DNA of 64,000 nt, taken from positions 1 through 64,000 of the forward strand of contig CAIQOJ010000124.1 of the NCBI GenBank assembly GCA_903873395.1, read 5' to 3'. The notes under the pieces are model-generated. The model was not told where the DNA came from. It did not search any database and saw only the letters and a program-made list of their open reading frames with translations. Below, one piece after another: positions 1-10,238 of the stretch. The first letter of the stretch is position 1, and each line of letters begins with the position of its first letter. The stretch is from an uncultured Acidimicrobiaceae bacterium (GTDB taxonomy: Bacteria > Actinomycetota > Acidimicrobiia > Acidimicrobiales > RAAP-2). Position numbers and translations under genes: made by a program.

Positions 1-2
1 CG

Positions 3-803
3 ACCCTCAATGGCGAAGGACTCCAGCATCAAGATGGGCACTCCCTGCTGCTGGCTGCCACCAATCCTGCCGTAGTGGCCTACGACCCCGCCTTCGCCTA
101 CGAGGTGGCGCTGATTGTCGAAGACGGGATCAGGCGCATGATGGGACCCGATGCCGAAGATCGCTTCTGGTACCTGACCCTCTACAACGAGACCTACCCG
201 ATGCCAGCCCTCCCAGAAGATCCCGCCGAGGCCGAGCGGGTTCGCACGGGCGTGGTGAACGGCCTCTACTGCTTCGCTGCCCAGCCCGAGGGTCTCGACG
301 CACGGGCTCCCGAGGCGACCATTTTGTTCTCCGGAACGGCGTGGCAGGCCGCAGCAGAGGCCCGAGACATCTTGGCCACCGAGTGGGGTGTGGCCGCAGA
401 CGCCTGGTCGGTCACCTCATACCAAGTCCTACGTGACGACGCGCTCGCCACCGAGCGGTGGAACCGGCTTCATCCAGGTGAGCCGCCGCGCGTCCCCCGG
501 GTGACGAGCGCACTGTCCGGCCACACCGCTCCCGTTGTGGCAGTGACCGACTTCATGCGGGCGGTTCCCGACCTGGTGGCTCGATGGGTGGGCCGACCAT
601 GGACATCGCTCGGAACTGATGGGTTCGGACGATCAGACACCCGACAGGCGCTGCGACGATGGTTCGAGACTGACGCCAACCACGTAGTACTGGCGGTCCT
701 CGTCGCCCTGGAAGCCCAAGGAGCCGTCGCCGAGGGAACGGCGGCAACTGCCCTCGGCCGCCTGGGTATCGATCCCGACGGACCCGTGCCCTGGGCTCAC
801 TGA
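3..803 (+). CDS. aceE: Pyruvate dehydrogenase E1 component, C-terminal part (5' truncated by window)
   Basis: Frame open from base 3: TLNGEGLQHQDGHSLLLAATNPAVVAYDPAFAYEVALIVEDGIRRM...YLTLYNETYPMPA, typical AceE C-terminus. The ORF track starts late at 75. Confidence 0.92.
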   Translation, partial: TLNGEGLQHQDGHSLLLAATNPAVVAYDPAFAYEVALIVEDGIRRMMGPDAEDRFWYLTLYNETYPMPALPEDPAEAERVRTGVVNGLYCFAAQPEGLDARAPEATILFSGTAWQAAAEARDILATEWGVAADAWSVTSYQVLRDDALATERWNRLHPGEPPRVPRVTSALSGHTAPVVAVTDFMRAVPDLVARWVGRPWTSLGTDGFGRSDTRQALRRWFETDANHVVLAVLVALEAQGAVAEGTAATALGRLGIDPDGPVPWAH

Positions 804-874
804 CGTCATGACGGGCGTGTGGGTCCTGTTGCCCCGTGAGTGGGGGCAGTGACACGCCCGACTAGCCTGAAAAC

Positions 875-1456
875 ATGTTGTGGCTGACCGGTGACCCCGA
901 GGCCGACACCTTGTTGAGCGAGAACCCCTTGGCCCTCCTTCTCGGCATGGTGCTCGACCAGCAGATCCCCATGGAACGGGCCTTCGCCGCTCCCTTCGCG
1001 CTCAAAGAGCGTCTGGGTGGCACCCTTGACCCCGCCGCCATCAGCGCCATGGACCCTGACGCCCTCGTGGAGGTCTTCTCGGCCAAACCTGCACTCCACC
1101 GCTTTCCCAAGTCCATGAGCGGGCGAGTTCAAGAGGTCTGCACGACGGTTGCCACCGACCACGGTGGAGATGCCGCTGCCATCTGGTCGTCGGCTCCGGA
1201 CGGCAAGGCGCTGTTGAAGAACTTGAAGGCCCTGCCAGGATTCGGTGACCAGAAGGCCAAGATCTTCCTTGCCCTCCTGGGCAAGCAGTTCGGCGTGCGG
1301 CCTCCAGGCTGGGAACAGGCTGCCGGCCCCTATGGCGAACCCGGCTCCTTCCGATCGGTGGCAGACATCGATTCCCCCGAGGCCCTCATCAAGGTTCGCC
1401 AGTTCAAGCAGAAGATGAAGTCCGAAGCCCGGGCAGCCCTGCCTGCCGGCAGCTGA
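875..1456 (+). CDS. HhH-GPD-type base excision repair protein
   Basis: LLGMVLDQQIPMERAF and LKALPGFGDQKAKIFLALLGKQF (helix-hairpin-helix); start 6 nt after a TAGCCT -10 hexamer. Confidence 0.82.
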   Translation: MLWLTGDPEADTLLSENPLALLLGMVLDQQIPMERAFAAPFALKERLGGTLDPAAISAMDPDALVEVFSAKPALHRFPKSMSGRVQEVCTTVATDHGGDAAAIWSSAPDGKALLKNLKALPGFGDQKAKIFLALLGKQFGVRPPGWEQAAGPYGEPGSFRSVADIDSPEALIKVRQFKQKMKSEARAALPAGS

Positions 1457-1469
1457 CGCTGCCGTTCCG

Positions 1470-2195
1470 GTGAACACCACCACGACGGATACGGCCGCCA
1501 GCGCCACGCCCGGTGCACGGTGGGGTCTGGCCCAGCGCCGTCTCTATCTCTGCACACCCGATCGGCCCGACCTCGAAGCGTTCCTCGTGGACTGCATCAG
1601 CGGTGGCGTGGACGTGGTGCAACTGCGTGACAAGCACCTCGACGATGCGACCACCGTGGCTCGAGCTCGGCTCGCACAGCGGGTCTGTGCCGACCACGGC
1701 GTGCCCTTCGTGCTCAACGACCGGCCAGACCTCGCCCTCGAGTCCGGCGCCGATGGGGTCCACGTTGGCCAGGACGACATCGATCCGGTAGCAGCCAGAG
1801 CACTACTCGGCCCGGACGCCCTGCTCGGACTTTCGACCCATCAGCCTCCCGAGCTCGCCGTCGCCATCGGCCATGGGGTGCCCTCGACGTCGCCAGCCCC
1901 GGTCGACTACGTGTCGGCCGGCCCGGTGGTTCCCACGCCGACCAAGCCCGGTCGACCTGGGACCGGCCTCGGCTACGTGACCCACGCGGTAACCCAGTCG
2001 CCTTGGCCGGTATGGGTCACCGGAGGTGCGTCACCGGACTCCGTGGGGGCCTTGGTGACGGCTGGAGCCCGCCACGTGGTCGTGGTGCGATGGATCACCG
2101 AATCCTCGAACCCCGGAGCGGCGGCTCGTGCACTCCGCCAGGCCATCGACGCGGCCCTCGAGGAAGTCGACCGTCGGGACGTCACTGGAGACTGA
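1470..2195 (+). CDS. thiE: Thiamine-phosphate synthase
   Basis: VVQLRDKH, PFVLNDRPDLALESGADGVHVGQDD, YVSAGPVVPTPTKPG motifs; GTG start. Confidence 0.9.
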   Translation: MNTTTTDTAASATPGARWGLAQRRLYLCTPDRPDLEAFLVDCISGGVDVVQLRDKHLDDATTVARARLAQRVCADHGVPFVLNDRPDLALESGADGVHVGQDDIDPVAARALLGPDALLGLSTHQPPELAVAIGHGVPSTSPAPVDYVSAGPVVPTPTKPGRPGTGLGYVTHAVTQSPWPVWVTGGASPDSVGALVTAGARHVVVVRWITESSNPGAAARALRQAIDAALEEVDRRDVTGD

Positions 2196-2286
2196 CTGCC
2201 CCATGAGTCGACAACTTCTTGGGTCGACCGTGTGCTGAGCCGACCGATTCTTGGGTCGACCAACCGGCCAGACGCCGGATCCGACC

Positions 2287-2916
2287 TCAGCCCTGAGGTT
2301 GGAGTCCGGTGGCAGGCTTCGTCTTGACCGTGGCGCCACTAGGCAGGCTCACCGACGGCGAGGTTCCGACTTCGGAGATCTTCAGCACGATGGTGCCGCC
2401 TGGGGTGACAGCGCGGAACGAGGACACGTACTTGCCGTCCACGGTGAAGATCAACTTCTCGGTCTGCCCGCCCTGGGAGAGCGTCACCGTCGTGGTGTTG
2501 CCATCAGTGACAGACGGGCCGCGGTCCCAATAGGCCAGGTAGGTGTGGGCTGGATCGACGGCCTGGGCTCCAGTAGTCGTCTGCTTGTAGAACACCAGGC
2601 TGTGGATGTTGGCCGTCGGTGAGCCACTGACGCTCACATACTCCGTTGTCCCGATGATCACCAGGTGCGTACGACGGCCCGCACTCTGGATCCAACCGCC
2701 CAACCTGTCCGGTGCCTGATAGACGACCTCGGCGACCTGATTGCCCTGAGGGGTGGTCTCGGCGAGATGCTCGGTGTAGCCCGAAGCCGACAGCGTGTTG
2801 TTCACCGCCGTGCCGAGGGAGGTCGACGAGTTGCCCTGGACGAATCCGAGCAGGGCGAACGCTGCGCCGACCAGGGAAAGCAGGCCGAGCAGTAGGAAGG
2901 GAATCAGCTTGCGCAT
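2287..2916 (-). CDS. Secreted/membrane-anchored hypothetical protein
   Basis: 209 aa with N-terminal hydrophobic segment MRKLIPFLLLGLLSLVGAAFALLG; no recognised domain. Confidence 0.65.
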   Translation of the reverse strand: MRKLIPFLLLGLLSLVGAAFALLGFVQGNSSTSLGTAVNNTLSASGYTEHLAETTPQGNQVAEVVYQAPDRLGGWIQSAGRRTHLVIIGTTEYVSVSGSPTANIHSLVFYKQTTTGAQAVDPAHTYLAYWDRGPSVTDGNTTTVTLSQGGQTEKLIFTVDGKYVSSFRAVTPGGTIVLKISEVGTSPSVSLPSGATVKTKPATGLQPQG

Positions 2917-2943
2917 CTACAGGCTCCGAGGTCTAGGACCGGC

Positions 2944-4059
2944 TCAAATGCCGATGCGCTGGGCGAGCAACTCTCGATGGTACGACGGATCGCCCAAGAG
3001 CAGTTCGGAGGACTTGGCCCTCTTGAAGTAGAGATGGGCAGGATGCTCCCACGTGAAGCCGATCCCACCGTGGATCTGGATCGTCTCGGCGGCAGCATGA
3101 AAGTAGGCCTCCGAGCAGTAGGACTTGGCGAGACTGGCCACCACCGGCAACTCCTCGGAGTCCTCGGCCGCAGCCCAACCGGCGTAGTAGGCGGCCGACT
3201 TGGCCGACTCGACTTCCAAGAGCATGTCGGCGCACTTGTGCTTGATCGCCTGGAAACTGCCGATGGGGCGACCGAACTGGATGCGGGTCTTGGCGTACTC
3301 GACCGAGCTGGTCAGGCAACGCTGGGCGCCACCCACTTGCTCGGCGGCCAAGGCCACTGCGGCCAGGTCCAGGGTCTTGGAAAGGCCGGCCTCGGCCCCG
3401 CCGTCGGTCCCGATGAGGGTGGCAGGCGTGCCAGCGAACTCCAAACGAGCCTGCTTGCGGGTCTGATCCATGGTCGGAAGGGCTGTGCGGGTGAGACCAG
3501 CGGCATCGCCAGCCACCTCAAAGAGCGAAAGTCCAGCAGAAGTGCGGGCGATCACGAGGATGACATCGGCGACGTGGCCGTCGATCACGAAGGACTTGAC
3601 GCCATCCAGCGTCCAGCTCGAACCCGAGGGCGTGGCACCCAGAGTGACGCCGTCGGCATCCCACCGGCCCGAATCTTCGGTGAGCGCCAGGGTGGCGATC
3701 GTCTCACCAGCAGCAATACCGGGCAGGAGGCGCTCCATTGCCTGGGTATCACCCGAGGTGAGGATGGCATTGGCACCCAAGGCCACAGTGGAGAAGAACG
3801 GTGCGCAGAGAAGTGATGCACCCATCTCCTCGAGCACGACGACCAACTCGACGTACGTGAAGCCGGCGCCGCCGTACTCCTCGGGGATGATCAGCGACTG
3901 CAGGCCCAACTGCTCGGCCATCTGGGTCCAGACCTCAGGGTCATAGCCCTCGGTCGTCTCCATCAGCCGGCGCACCTCAGTCTCGGGTGACTTGTCGTCC
4001 AAGAACCGGCGAACTGACTTACGCAGCTCGTCCTGCTCCTCGCTGAAGGCGAAGTTCAT
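2944..4059 (-). CDS. Acyl-CoA dehydrogenase family protein
   Basis: MNFAFSEEQDELRKSVRRFL...IQIHGGIGFTWEHPAHLYFKRA; start trimmed from track (4227) to the internal Met. Confidence 0.92.
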   Translation of the reverse strand: MNFAFSEEQDELRKSVRRFLDDKSPETEVRRLMETTEGYDPEVWTQMAEQLGLQSLIIPEEYGGAGFTYVELVVVLEEMGASLLCAPFFSTVALGANAILTSGDTQAMERLLPGIAAGETIATLALTEDSGRWDADGVTLGATPSGSSWTLDGVKSFVIDGHVADVILVIARTSAGLSLFEVAGDAAGLTRTALPTMDQTRKQARLEFAGTPATLIGTDGGAEAGLSKTLDLAAVALAAEQVGGAQRCLTSSVEYAKTRIQFGRPIGSFQAIKHKCADMLLEVESAKSAAYYAGWAAAEDSEELPVVASLAKSYCSEAYFHAAAETIQIHGGIGFTWEHPAHLYFKRAKSSELLLGDPSYHRELLAQRIGI

Positions 4060-4316
4060 GCTGTTTCTCCATCCCAGGGGATCCCCACTCGGGGATACGT
4101 GCCCCGCCGTTCTACCAGAATGGTTCGGCGGTTGACCAACGGGCGTCCTACCGGTACAACCGGAGCAGGCAATACACCTGGCCCTGACGGACTCAACGCC
4201 TGTCGCAATACAGCCCTCTGAGGCCATGGCCCCAGGCTCCCGACAACCTTGGGCGGCCTGCCTTGCTGTGGCAACTGCCTGACCATGACGATGAACCGAC
4301 CGAGAGGACGTGCCCG

Positions 4317-4934
4317 ATGGCTCTGACCGAGATCGACTACCAGGATGCTGCAGTCGAGGTGCACCGAGTCGTCGTCGGCCCTGTGGACAACAACGTCTAC
4401 ATCGTGCGTTGCCGTCAGTCTGGCGATGCCTTCCTGATCGATGCGGCCAACGAGCACGATCTTCTCCTGGAGCTGTGCCGCGACCTCGGCGTACGGCGAG
4501 TGGTGGAGACCCATGGCCATTGGGACCACATCCAGGCGGTCGAGGCCGTGCGCGACGCCGGCTACGACGTGGCTGTCACTGCAGCCGACGCCGAGATGCT
4601 CCCCTCCTATGACCAACTGCTCGAGGATGCTTCGGTTCTCGAAGTCGGCCGCCTACGGATCGCCACGATCGCCACCCCAGGCCACACGCCGGGTTCGATG
4701 TGCTTCGCCATCGAGGGAACGCCTCTCCTCTTCACCGGCGACACGCTCTTCCCGGGAGGCCCGGGCAACACCTCGTTTGAGAACGCTGACTTCGGCACCA
4801 TCATCGAATCCATCGAGGAGCGGCTCTTTGTTCCGTTCGGGCCGGACACCCTGGTCTTGCCCGGTCACGGGGTCAGCACCACCATCGGGGCCGAGTCACC
4901 CCATCTGGCGGAGTGGGTCGAGCGGGGCTGGTAG
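4317..4934 (+). CDS. MBL-fold metallo-hydrolase
   Basis: ETHGHWDHIQAVEA, TPGHTPGSMCF, FTGDTLFPGGPG, LPGHG zinc motifs; start trimmed to MALTEIDY. Confidence 0.9.
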   Translation: MALTEIDYQDAAVEVHRVVVGPVDNNVYIVRCRQSGDAFLIDAANEHDLLLELCRDLGVRRVVETHGHWDHIQAVEAVRDAGYDVAVTAADAEMLPSYDQLLEDASVLEVGRLRIATIATPGHTPGSMCFAIEGTPLLFTGDTLFPGGPGNTSFENADFGTIIESIEERLFVPFGPDTLVLPGHGVSTTIGAESPHLAEWVERGW

Positions 4935-4980
4935 GCAGCGACCGCTAGGTGGCAACGATGCCTGGATCGATGCAATGCCT

Positions 4981-5028
4981 GGGCCGAATCGACGACAGGG
5001 CCGAATCGACGACAGGGCCGAATCGACC
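4981..5028. repeat. 17-bp tandem repeat (gggccgaatcgacgaca), about 2.8 copies
   Basis: Units begin at 4981, 4998 and 5015; convergent 3'-3' intergenic region. Confidence 0.9.
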
Positions 5029-5098
5029 GAGAGCGTTCCACCGTCCTCCCCGGCTCGATTGAGCCGTCCCAGCCCGCCTGAGGCCGACTGGGGTCGGC

Positions 5099-7300
5099 TC
5101 AGTCTTCTGCCGTCGCTGTCAATGGACGGCGAGGAGCGTGGACGATTTCGATCTCGGGCGGCAGTCCCGTGATGGACACGCCACCAGGCACATGGTCACC
5201 CACCTCGATGGTCACGCGTGACCCAGCCAGGGGAATGCCTTCCACCTTCAAGGTGCCGATGCCCTTCGGCAGGTTCGGCGAGAGCCAGATCTTCCCGTAG
5301 GGGATCCAGGGATCCAGCCGGAGGAGGGTCCGCAGGCAGAGGAGTGGCGATGCAGCAGCCCATGCCTGGGGCGAGCATGACGTGGGGTAGCCGACGGGAA
5401 CGTCGAACTCGCTCCTGTCCAGACCGCTGAAGAGCTCGGGCAGTCGACCACCTTGTGCGGCCCCAGCATCAAGTAGACCGAAGATCAATTTCTGTGCGGC
5501 AGCGTCGAATCCGTAGCGAGCGAGGCCAGCAGCAACGATGGCCGTGTCGTGTGGCCACACCGATCCGCAGTGGTAGCTGATCGGGTTGTACCCCCCGTTA
5601 TCGGTAGCCAGGGTTCTCACACCCCAGCCCGAGAACATGGTGGGAGAGAGCAGAGCTTCAGCGACCAAGCCCGCCTTCTCCTCGTCGATGATGCCGGTCC
5701 AGAGGCAGTGTCCGATGTTCGACGTGAGCGAATCGATGGGACGCTTGTCGGCATCGAGTCCGACGGCAAACCAACCCTTGTCCTCCAGCCAGAAGTCCCG
5801 GTTGAACGCCTCCTTCAGGTGCGCTGCCTTGGCCCGGTAGCGGTCATAGGTGGCCATGTCACCCACCTCGTAGGCGAAGTGCGCACTGGCGAGGTAAGCG
5901 CCATAGGTATAGGCCTGCACCTCGGCCAAGGCGATGGGGGCCTGGGCGATCCGGCCGTCCGCATAGCGGATGCCATCCCAACTGTCTTTCCATCCCTGGT
6001 TGGCCAGGCCTCGATCCGTCGCCCGGTGGTACTCGACATATCCGTCGCCATCGCTGTCGCCGAACTGCTCGATCCACTCCATGGCCCGATGAGCGTTGGG
6101 CAACAACTCGTCCACGAGCTCACGAGCTACACCCCAACGGCGTAGTTCGCCCAGGAGCATGACGAACAGCGGCGTGGCATCGGCCGTCCCGTAGTAGATG
6201 CTGCCCCCGCCCAGCGACAGCGATGCCGCATCACCGAAGCGCATCTCGTGCAGGATGCGACCAGGTTCTTCTTCGTGCCGGGGATCGACCTCGCTCCCCT
6301 GGAAGCGCGCCAACGTCTGCAACACGCCCCGAGCCAGGTCTGGGTCGACCAGCAGAGCCATCCAAGCCGTCAGTAGCGAGTCACGACCGAACACCGTCAT
6401 GAACCACGGTGCGCCAGCGGCAACGACCACCCGTTCGGGGAAGTCCGGGTCGAAGATGCGCAACGCGCCCAGATCCTCGGCGCTCTTCGCTACGACTTGC
6501 TTCAGTACCGGATGATCGGTCTCGATCTGGGGGACCTGGCGTCGCCATTCGGCCAATCGCTCGGTCGGCGTGACCTGGTCCTCGGGCCCGCCACACCGAT
6601 ACGTCGGTGGGAAGGCAACTCCGTCGATGACCGGTCCGACTTCGATGCAAACCGACCACTCGCCGCGTGGCGGGACCAGGACCTCATACGAGATCAACCC
6701 TGGCGCCACCGATGTCGCCCCCGCGACACGCACCTCGACGCCGCGGGTGAGATTTCCCCGTCGATAGCCATAGGTGAGCGTGGGTGCTGGCGGTTCGCCG
6801 TCGTCATCGTGCCCCTTGCCCAGATCGACCTCGGCGGTGATGTCCGATCGACCGGTACCCGATCCCGCTCGACCCTCTTTGACTGCAAAAAGGTCGGCGA
6901 AGTCCGTGGCCAAGACCACCTCGACCGTGCACGCCGTCGACTCCTCAGAGAAGTTCCGCACCGTGATCTCTTCACGCATGCCCCGGCCAACATGGCGATG
7001 GCGGAACACCATCAGAGTGGAGTCCGCATGTCCGGGACCGGGCACCGTGCGAGACACGAACGTTGCGCTGAACGGGTCGTCATTCACGGCGGCCAACGGT
7101 TCGGCTCGAACGCCATCAATGAGCACTTCGAAGTGCGACAGGATCCGGGTATCTCGGACGAAGAGCCCTTGAGCCGTGCCTGCGTGCATGTCACCTGCGC
7201 CGGCGCTGATGGCAAAAGTTGACTCGTCAACCAGGGTGACGGAACCACCTCCAGCATCAAGGTGGGTTACGGGGCCATCGAAGTTCCACGGATCCGTCAT
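5099..7300 (-). CDS. Amylo-alpha-1,6-glucosidase / glycogen debranching family
   Basis: 733 aa; TAQGLFVRDTRILSHFEV N-terminal domain and GAH-type catalytic region (GRDSLLTAWMALL, YHCGSVWPHDTAIVAAGLARYG). Confidence 0.9.
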   Translation of the reverse strand: MTDPWNFDGPVTHLDAGGGSVTLVDESTFAISAGAGDMHAGTAQGLFVRDTRILSHFEVLIDGVRAEPLAAVNDDPFSATFVSRTVPGPGHADSTLMVFRHRHVGRGMREEITVRNFSEESTACTVEVVLATDFADLFAVKEGRAGSGTGRSDITAEVDLGKGHDDDGEPPAPTLTYGYRRGNLTRGVEVRVAGATSVAPGLISYEVLVPPRGEWSVCIEVGPVIDGVAFPPTYRCGGPEDQVTPTERLAEWRRQVPQIETDHPVLKQVVAKSAEDLGALRIFDPDFPERVVVAAGAPWFMTVFGRDSLLTAWMALLVDPDLARGVLQTLARFQGSEVDPRHEEEPGRILHEMRFGDAASLSLGGGSIYYGTADATPLFVMLLGELRRWGVARELVDELLPNAHRAMEWIEQFGDSDGDGYVEYHRATDRGLANQGWKDSWDGIRYADGRIAQAPIALAEVQAYTYGAYLASAHFAYEVGDMATYDRYRAKAAHLKEAFNRDFWLEDKGWFAVGLDADKRPIDSLTSNIGHCLWTGIIDEEKAGLVAEALLSPTMFSGWGVRTLATDNGGYNPISYHCGSVWPHDTAIVAAGLARYGFDAAAQKLIFGLLDAGAAQGGRLPELFSGLDRSEFDVPVGYPTSCSPQAWAAASPLLCLRTLLRLDPWIPYGKIWLSPNLPKGIGTLKVEGIPLAGSRVTIEVGDHVPGGVSITGLPPEIEIVHAPRRPLTATAED

Positions 7301-7409
7301 CTACGGATCGTACCGGAGCACCGATGCCTTGGCGACGGCCAGAGAGAGGTACGCCAGCGGTGATCGGAGCGGACAGCACTTATGCCTCACACCTGAGGGC
7401 ATCATTCCC

Positions 7410-7423
7410 CCTACGGCCGTAGG
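7410..7423. promoter_or_regulatory. 14-bp perfect palindrome CCTACGGCCGTAGG upstream of sufC (candidate operator)
   Basis: Perfect palindrome 31 bp before the GTG, overlapping the expected -35 region of the TAGACT (7443-7448) promoter. Confidence 0.5.
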
Positions 7424-7454
7424 AGAAATCCAATCGACGGGATAGACTCAGGCC

Positions 7455-8264
7455 GTGGCCACCTCATCCGATCAGCACACGTCGAGCCAGACCGTTGCCG
7501 AGCATGGAAGCGCGGACTCTGTGCCGCCTCTGCTCCAGATCGTGGGCCTGTGTGCGTCGGTCGAAGGCACCCCGATCCTTCGCGGCGTTGATCTCACCGT
7601 GGAGTCCGGCAAGGTGCACGCCATTATGGGGCCCAACGGATCGGGCAAGTCGACGTTAGCCAACGTACTGCTCGGCAACCCTGCCTACGAGATAACCGAT
7701 GGCTCGATTCTCTACAAAGGCGAGGACATCACTGCCTGGCCTACCGACACCCGAGGCAAGGCCGGCATCTTCTTGGCGTTCCAAGAGCCCGAGGTGATCA
7801 GCGGCGTCCCGGTGATCCAGTTCCTGCGCCAGGCCATGTCGGCACGCCAAGGGATCGACCTCTCCGTCCTCGAGATCCGCCTGCAGATGATGGAGTGGAT
7901 GGACAAGCTCGGCATGGACCCGGCTTTCGGGGAACGTCATCTCAATGAGGGGTTCTCCGGTGGCGAGCGCAAGCGCAACGAGATCCTCCAGATGGCCATG
8001 CTTGACCCCGACCTGGCCGTACTCGACGAGACCGACTCTGGCCTTGACGTCGATGCACTCCGCACCGTGGCACGGGGCGTCCGCACGGTGCGAGAGGCAC
8101 GACCCGACCTCGGCGTCCTCGTGATCAGTCACTACGTGCGGATGCTCGAAGAACTCGACGTCGACCGGATTCACCTCTTGATCGACGGTGTCGTGGCTGC
8201 CGAGGGTGGTCCCGAGTTGGGCGCTCGACTCGAAGCTGAGGGGTACGACGCATGGCGCAACTGA
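7455..8264 (+). CDS. sufC: Fe-S cluster assembly ATPase SufC (copy 1)
   Basis: GPNGSGKST Walker A, SGGERKRNEILQ signature, LDETDSGLDVDAL Walker B, VISHYVRML H-loop; followed by sufS and sufU. Confidence 0.93.
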   Translation: MATSSDQHTSSQTVAEHGSADSVPPLLQIVGLCASVEGTPILRGVDLTVESGKVHAIMGPNGSGKSTLANVLLGNPAYEITDGSILYKGEDITAWPTDTRGKAGIFLAFQEPEVISGVPVIQFLRQAMSARQGIDLSVLEIRLQMMEWMDKLGMDPAFGERHLNEGFSGGERKRNEILQMAMLDPDLAVLDETDSGLDVDALRTVARGVRTVREARPDLGVLVISHYVRMLEELDVDRIHLLIDGVVAAEGGPELGARLEAEGYDAWRN

Positions 8265-9526
8265 CACCGGCGGGCGAGGCCGGTGCTGCCAGCCAGCCGA
8301 TCGATGCCGCCGCTCTGGCCAAGGACTTCCCCCTCCTTTCTCGTGAGATCCACGGCCGTCCCATTACGTTCCTCGACTCTGCCGCCTCGTCCCAGCGGCC
8401 TACGGCCGTGCTCGATGCCATGCGCAACTACGACGAGACGACACACGCCAATGTGCATCGAGGCGTCTACACGATCGCCGAGGAAGCCACTCGGCGGTTC
8501 GAGGGTGCACGCGCAGCAGTAGGGCGATTCATCGGCGCCCCCGTCCCGAGTCGCGAGGTGGTCTTCACCAAGAACGCCACCGAGGCGCTCAACCTGGTCG
8601 TCCACTCATGGGGCCGAGCCAACCTCGGCCCCGGTGATGCCGTCGTCCTGACAGAGATGGAGCACCACGCCAACATCGTGCCGTGGCAGATGCTGGCCGC
8701 CGAACGGGGCATCGAGCTGCGGTGGCTCGACGTGGACGACGAAGGTCAACTCGTCCTCGACAACCTCGACCAGATCCTCGATGGGGCCAAGGCCCTGTCG
8801 GTTACGTGCATGTCCAACGTGCTGGGGACCCTCAACCCGATCCCTCAGTTGGCCGAAGCAGCCCATGCCGCTGGAGCCATCCTCATCGCAGACGCCTGCC
8901 AGTCGGTTCCCCATCTCCCCACGGACGTCACCGCCTTGGGCGCCGATTTCGTGGCCTTCAGTGGGCACAAAATGTGCGGGCCCACCGGCATCGGCGTGCT
9001 GTGGGGCCGAGAGTCTCTCCTCGAGACCCTGCCGCCATTCCTGGGTGGTGGCGAGATGATCCTGGATGTCCGCAGGGACGGATTCACACCCAACGACATC
9101 CCGTGGCGTTTCGAGGCAGGCACACCGCCCATCACCGAGGCCATCGGTCTCGGTGCGGCAGTGACCTACCTCGAGGGCGTGGGCATGGAGGCCATCCGAG
9201 CCCACGACATCGCGCTGACCCGCTATGCACTTGCTGCCTTTGCTCAACGCTTCGGCAGCGCCCTGACCGTATTCGGGCCATCGGATCCCGAAGCCAGGGG
9301 CGGCGTGCTCTCCTTCGCCTTCGGCGATGTCCATCCCCATGACATCTCGCAGATACTCGATGAATACGGGGTGTGCGTGCGCGCCGGTCACCACTGCGCC
9401 AAGCCGCTGATGCGGCGCCTCGGCGTGCCGGCCACAGCCCGGGCGTCCTTTGCGCTCTACAACGATGAGGATGACGTCGATACCCTGGTCGACGCCCTCG
9501 AAGCAGCTGGGCGGTTCTTCGCATGA
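8252..9526 (+). CDS. sufS: Cysteine desulfurase SufS
   Basis: FLDSAASSQRP, SGHKMCGPTGIGVLWG (PLP Lys), VRAGHHCAKPLMRRLG (active Cys loop). Confidence 0.94.
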   Translation: MAQLTPAGEAGAASQPIDAAALAKDFPLLSREIHGRPITFLDSAASSQRPTAVLDAMRNYDETTHANVHRGVYTIAEEATRRFEGARAAVGRFIGAPVPSREVVFTKNATEALNLVVHSWGRANLGPGDAVVLTEMEHHANIVPWQMLAAERGIELRWLDVDDEGQLVLDNLDQILDGAKALSVTCMSNVLGTLNPIPQLAEAAHAAGAILIADACQSVPHLPTDVTALGADFVAFSGHKMCGPTGIGVLWGRESLLETLPPFLGGGEMILDVRRDGFTPNDIPWRFEAGTPPITEAIGLGAAVTYLEGVGMEAIRAHDIALTRYALAAFAQRFGSALTVFGPSDPEARGGVLSFAFGDVHPHDISQILDEYGVCVRAGHHCAKPLMRRLGVPATARASFALYNDEDDVDTLVDALEAAGRFFA

Positions 9527-9557
9527 GACCTGCCTGCCACGAAGGGAGACGACCCTG

Positions 9558-10073
9558 ATGCCCGGCCTCGAAGACCTCTATCGAGAGATCATCCTCGACC
9601 ACTACCGTTCGCCACGGAACCGCGGCGAACTCGAATCTCCTCCGGCCGTTCGGGTTGAGGGATTCAATCCCCTGTGCGGTGACGAGATCGTCGTCACCCT
9701 CGACGTAGACGATGGGATCCTGCAAGACATCAAGATCGGCGGCACGGGCTGCTCGATCAGCCAATCATCGGCGTCCTTGATGTCGGCTGCCGTGAAGGGG
9801 CGACCCCTGGCCGAGGTCTACGAGGTGATCAGCACCTTCAAGCGGATGATGTCGATCCACGAGGCTTCATTGCCTGGCGAAGGCAGCGACCCAGGCGCCA
9901 CCGGTGACGAGGGCGTCGATGAGCCAGAGGCCATCGACGTCGCTGCCCTGGGGGAGCTCGCCGCTCTCCAGGGCGTGGTCAAGTTCCCGGTGCGCATCAA
10001 GTGCGCCACGTTGAGTTGGAACACGCTGACCCAGGGACTCGACGAAGCTGCCTCACCGGCCTCGTCTACCTGA
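9558..10073 (+). CDS. sufU: Fe-S cluster assembly scaffold/sulfur acceptor SufU
   Basis: LYREIILDHYRSPRNRG, NPLCGDEI, GTGCSISQSSASLM, FPVRIKCATLSW; start trimmed to MPGLEDLY. Confidence 0.92.
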   Translation: MPGLEDLYREIILDHYRSPRNRGELESPPAVRVEGFNPLCGDEIVVTLDVDDGILQDIKIGGTGCSISQSSASLMSAAVKGRPLAEVYEVISTFKRMMSIHEASLPGEGSDPGATGDEGVDEPEAIDVAALGELAALQGVVKFPVRIKCATLSWNTLTQGLDEAASPASST

Positions 10074-10175
10074 GCGCTCCCGTTCATGGGCGTCAGACGG
10101 CTCGACGTCGTCATTCCCCTGACGTCCGACCTCCAACCTCCACAGCCCGCCAGGCCTGAGTTCCTCGCGTCCTCC

Positions 10176-10231
10176 GGGTCTGATGAGACGGGTCTGATGT
10201 GACGGGTCTGATGTGACGGGTCTGATCAGAC
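10176..10231. repeat. 14-bp tandem repeat (gggtctgatgtgac) x4
   Basis: Units at 10176, 10190, 10204 and 10218, with minor variation in the first and last; sufU/LCP convergent junction. Confidence 0.92.
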
Positions 10232-10236
10232 CCGTC
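10215..10236. terminator. Perfect 22-bp palindrome GACGGGTCTGATCAGACCCGTC, probable bidirectional terminator
   Basis: 11-bp arms, between convergent sufU and LCP stop codons; no clear U-tract. Confidence 0.5.
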
Positions 10237-10238
10237 GA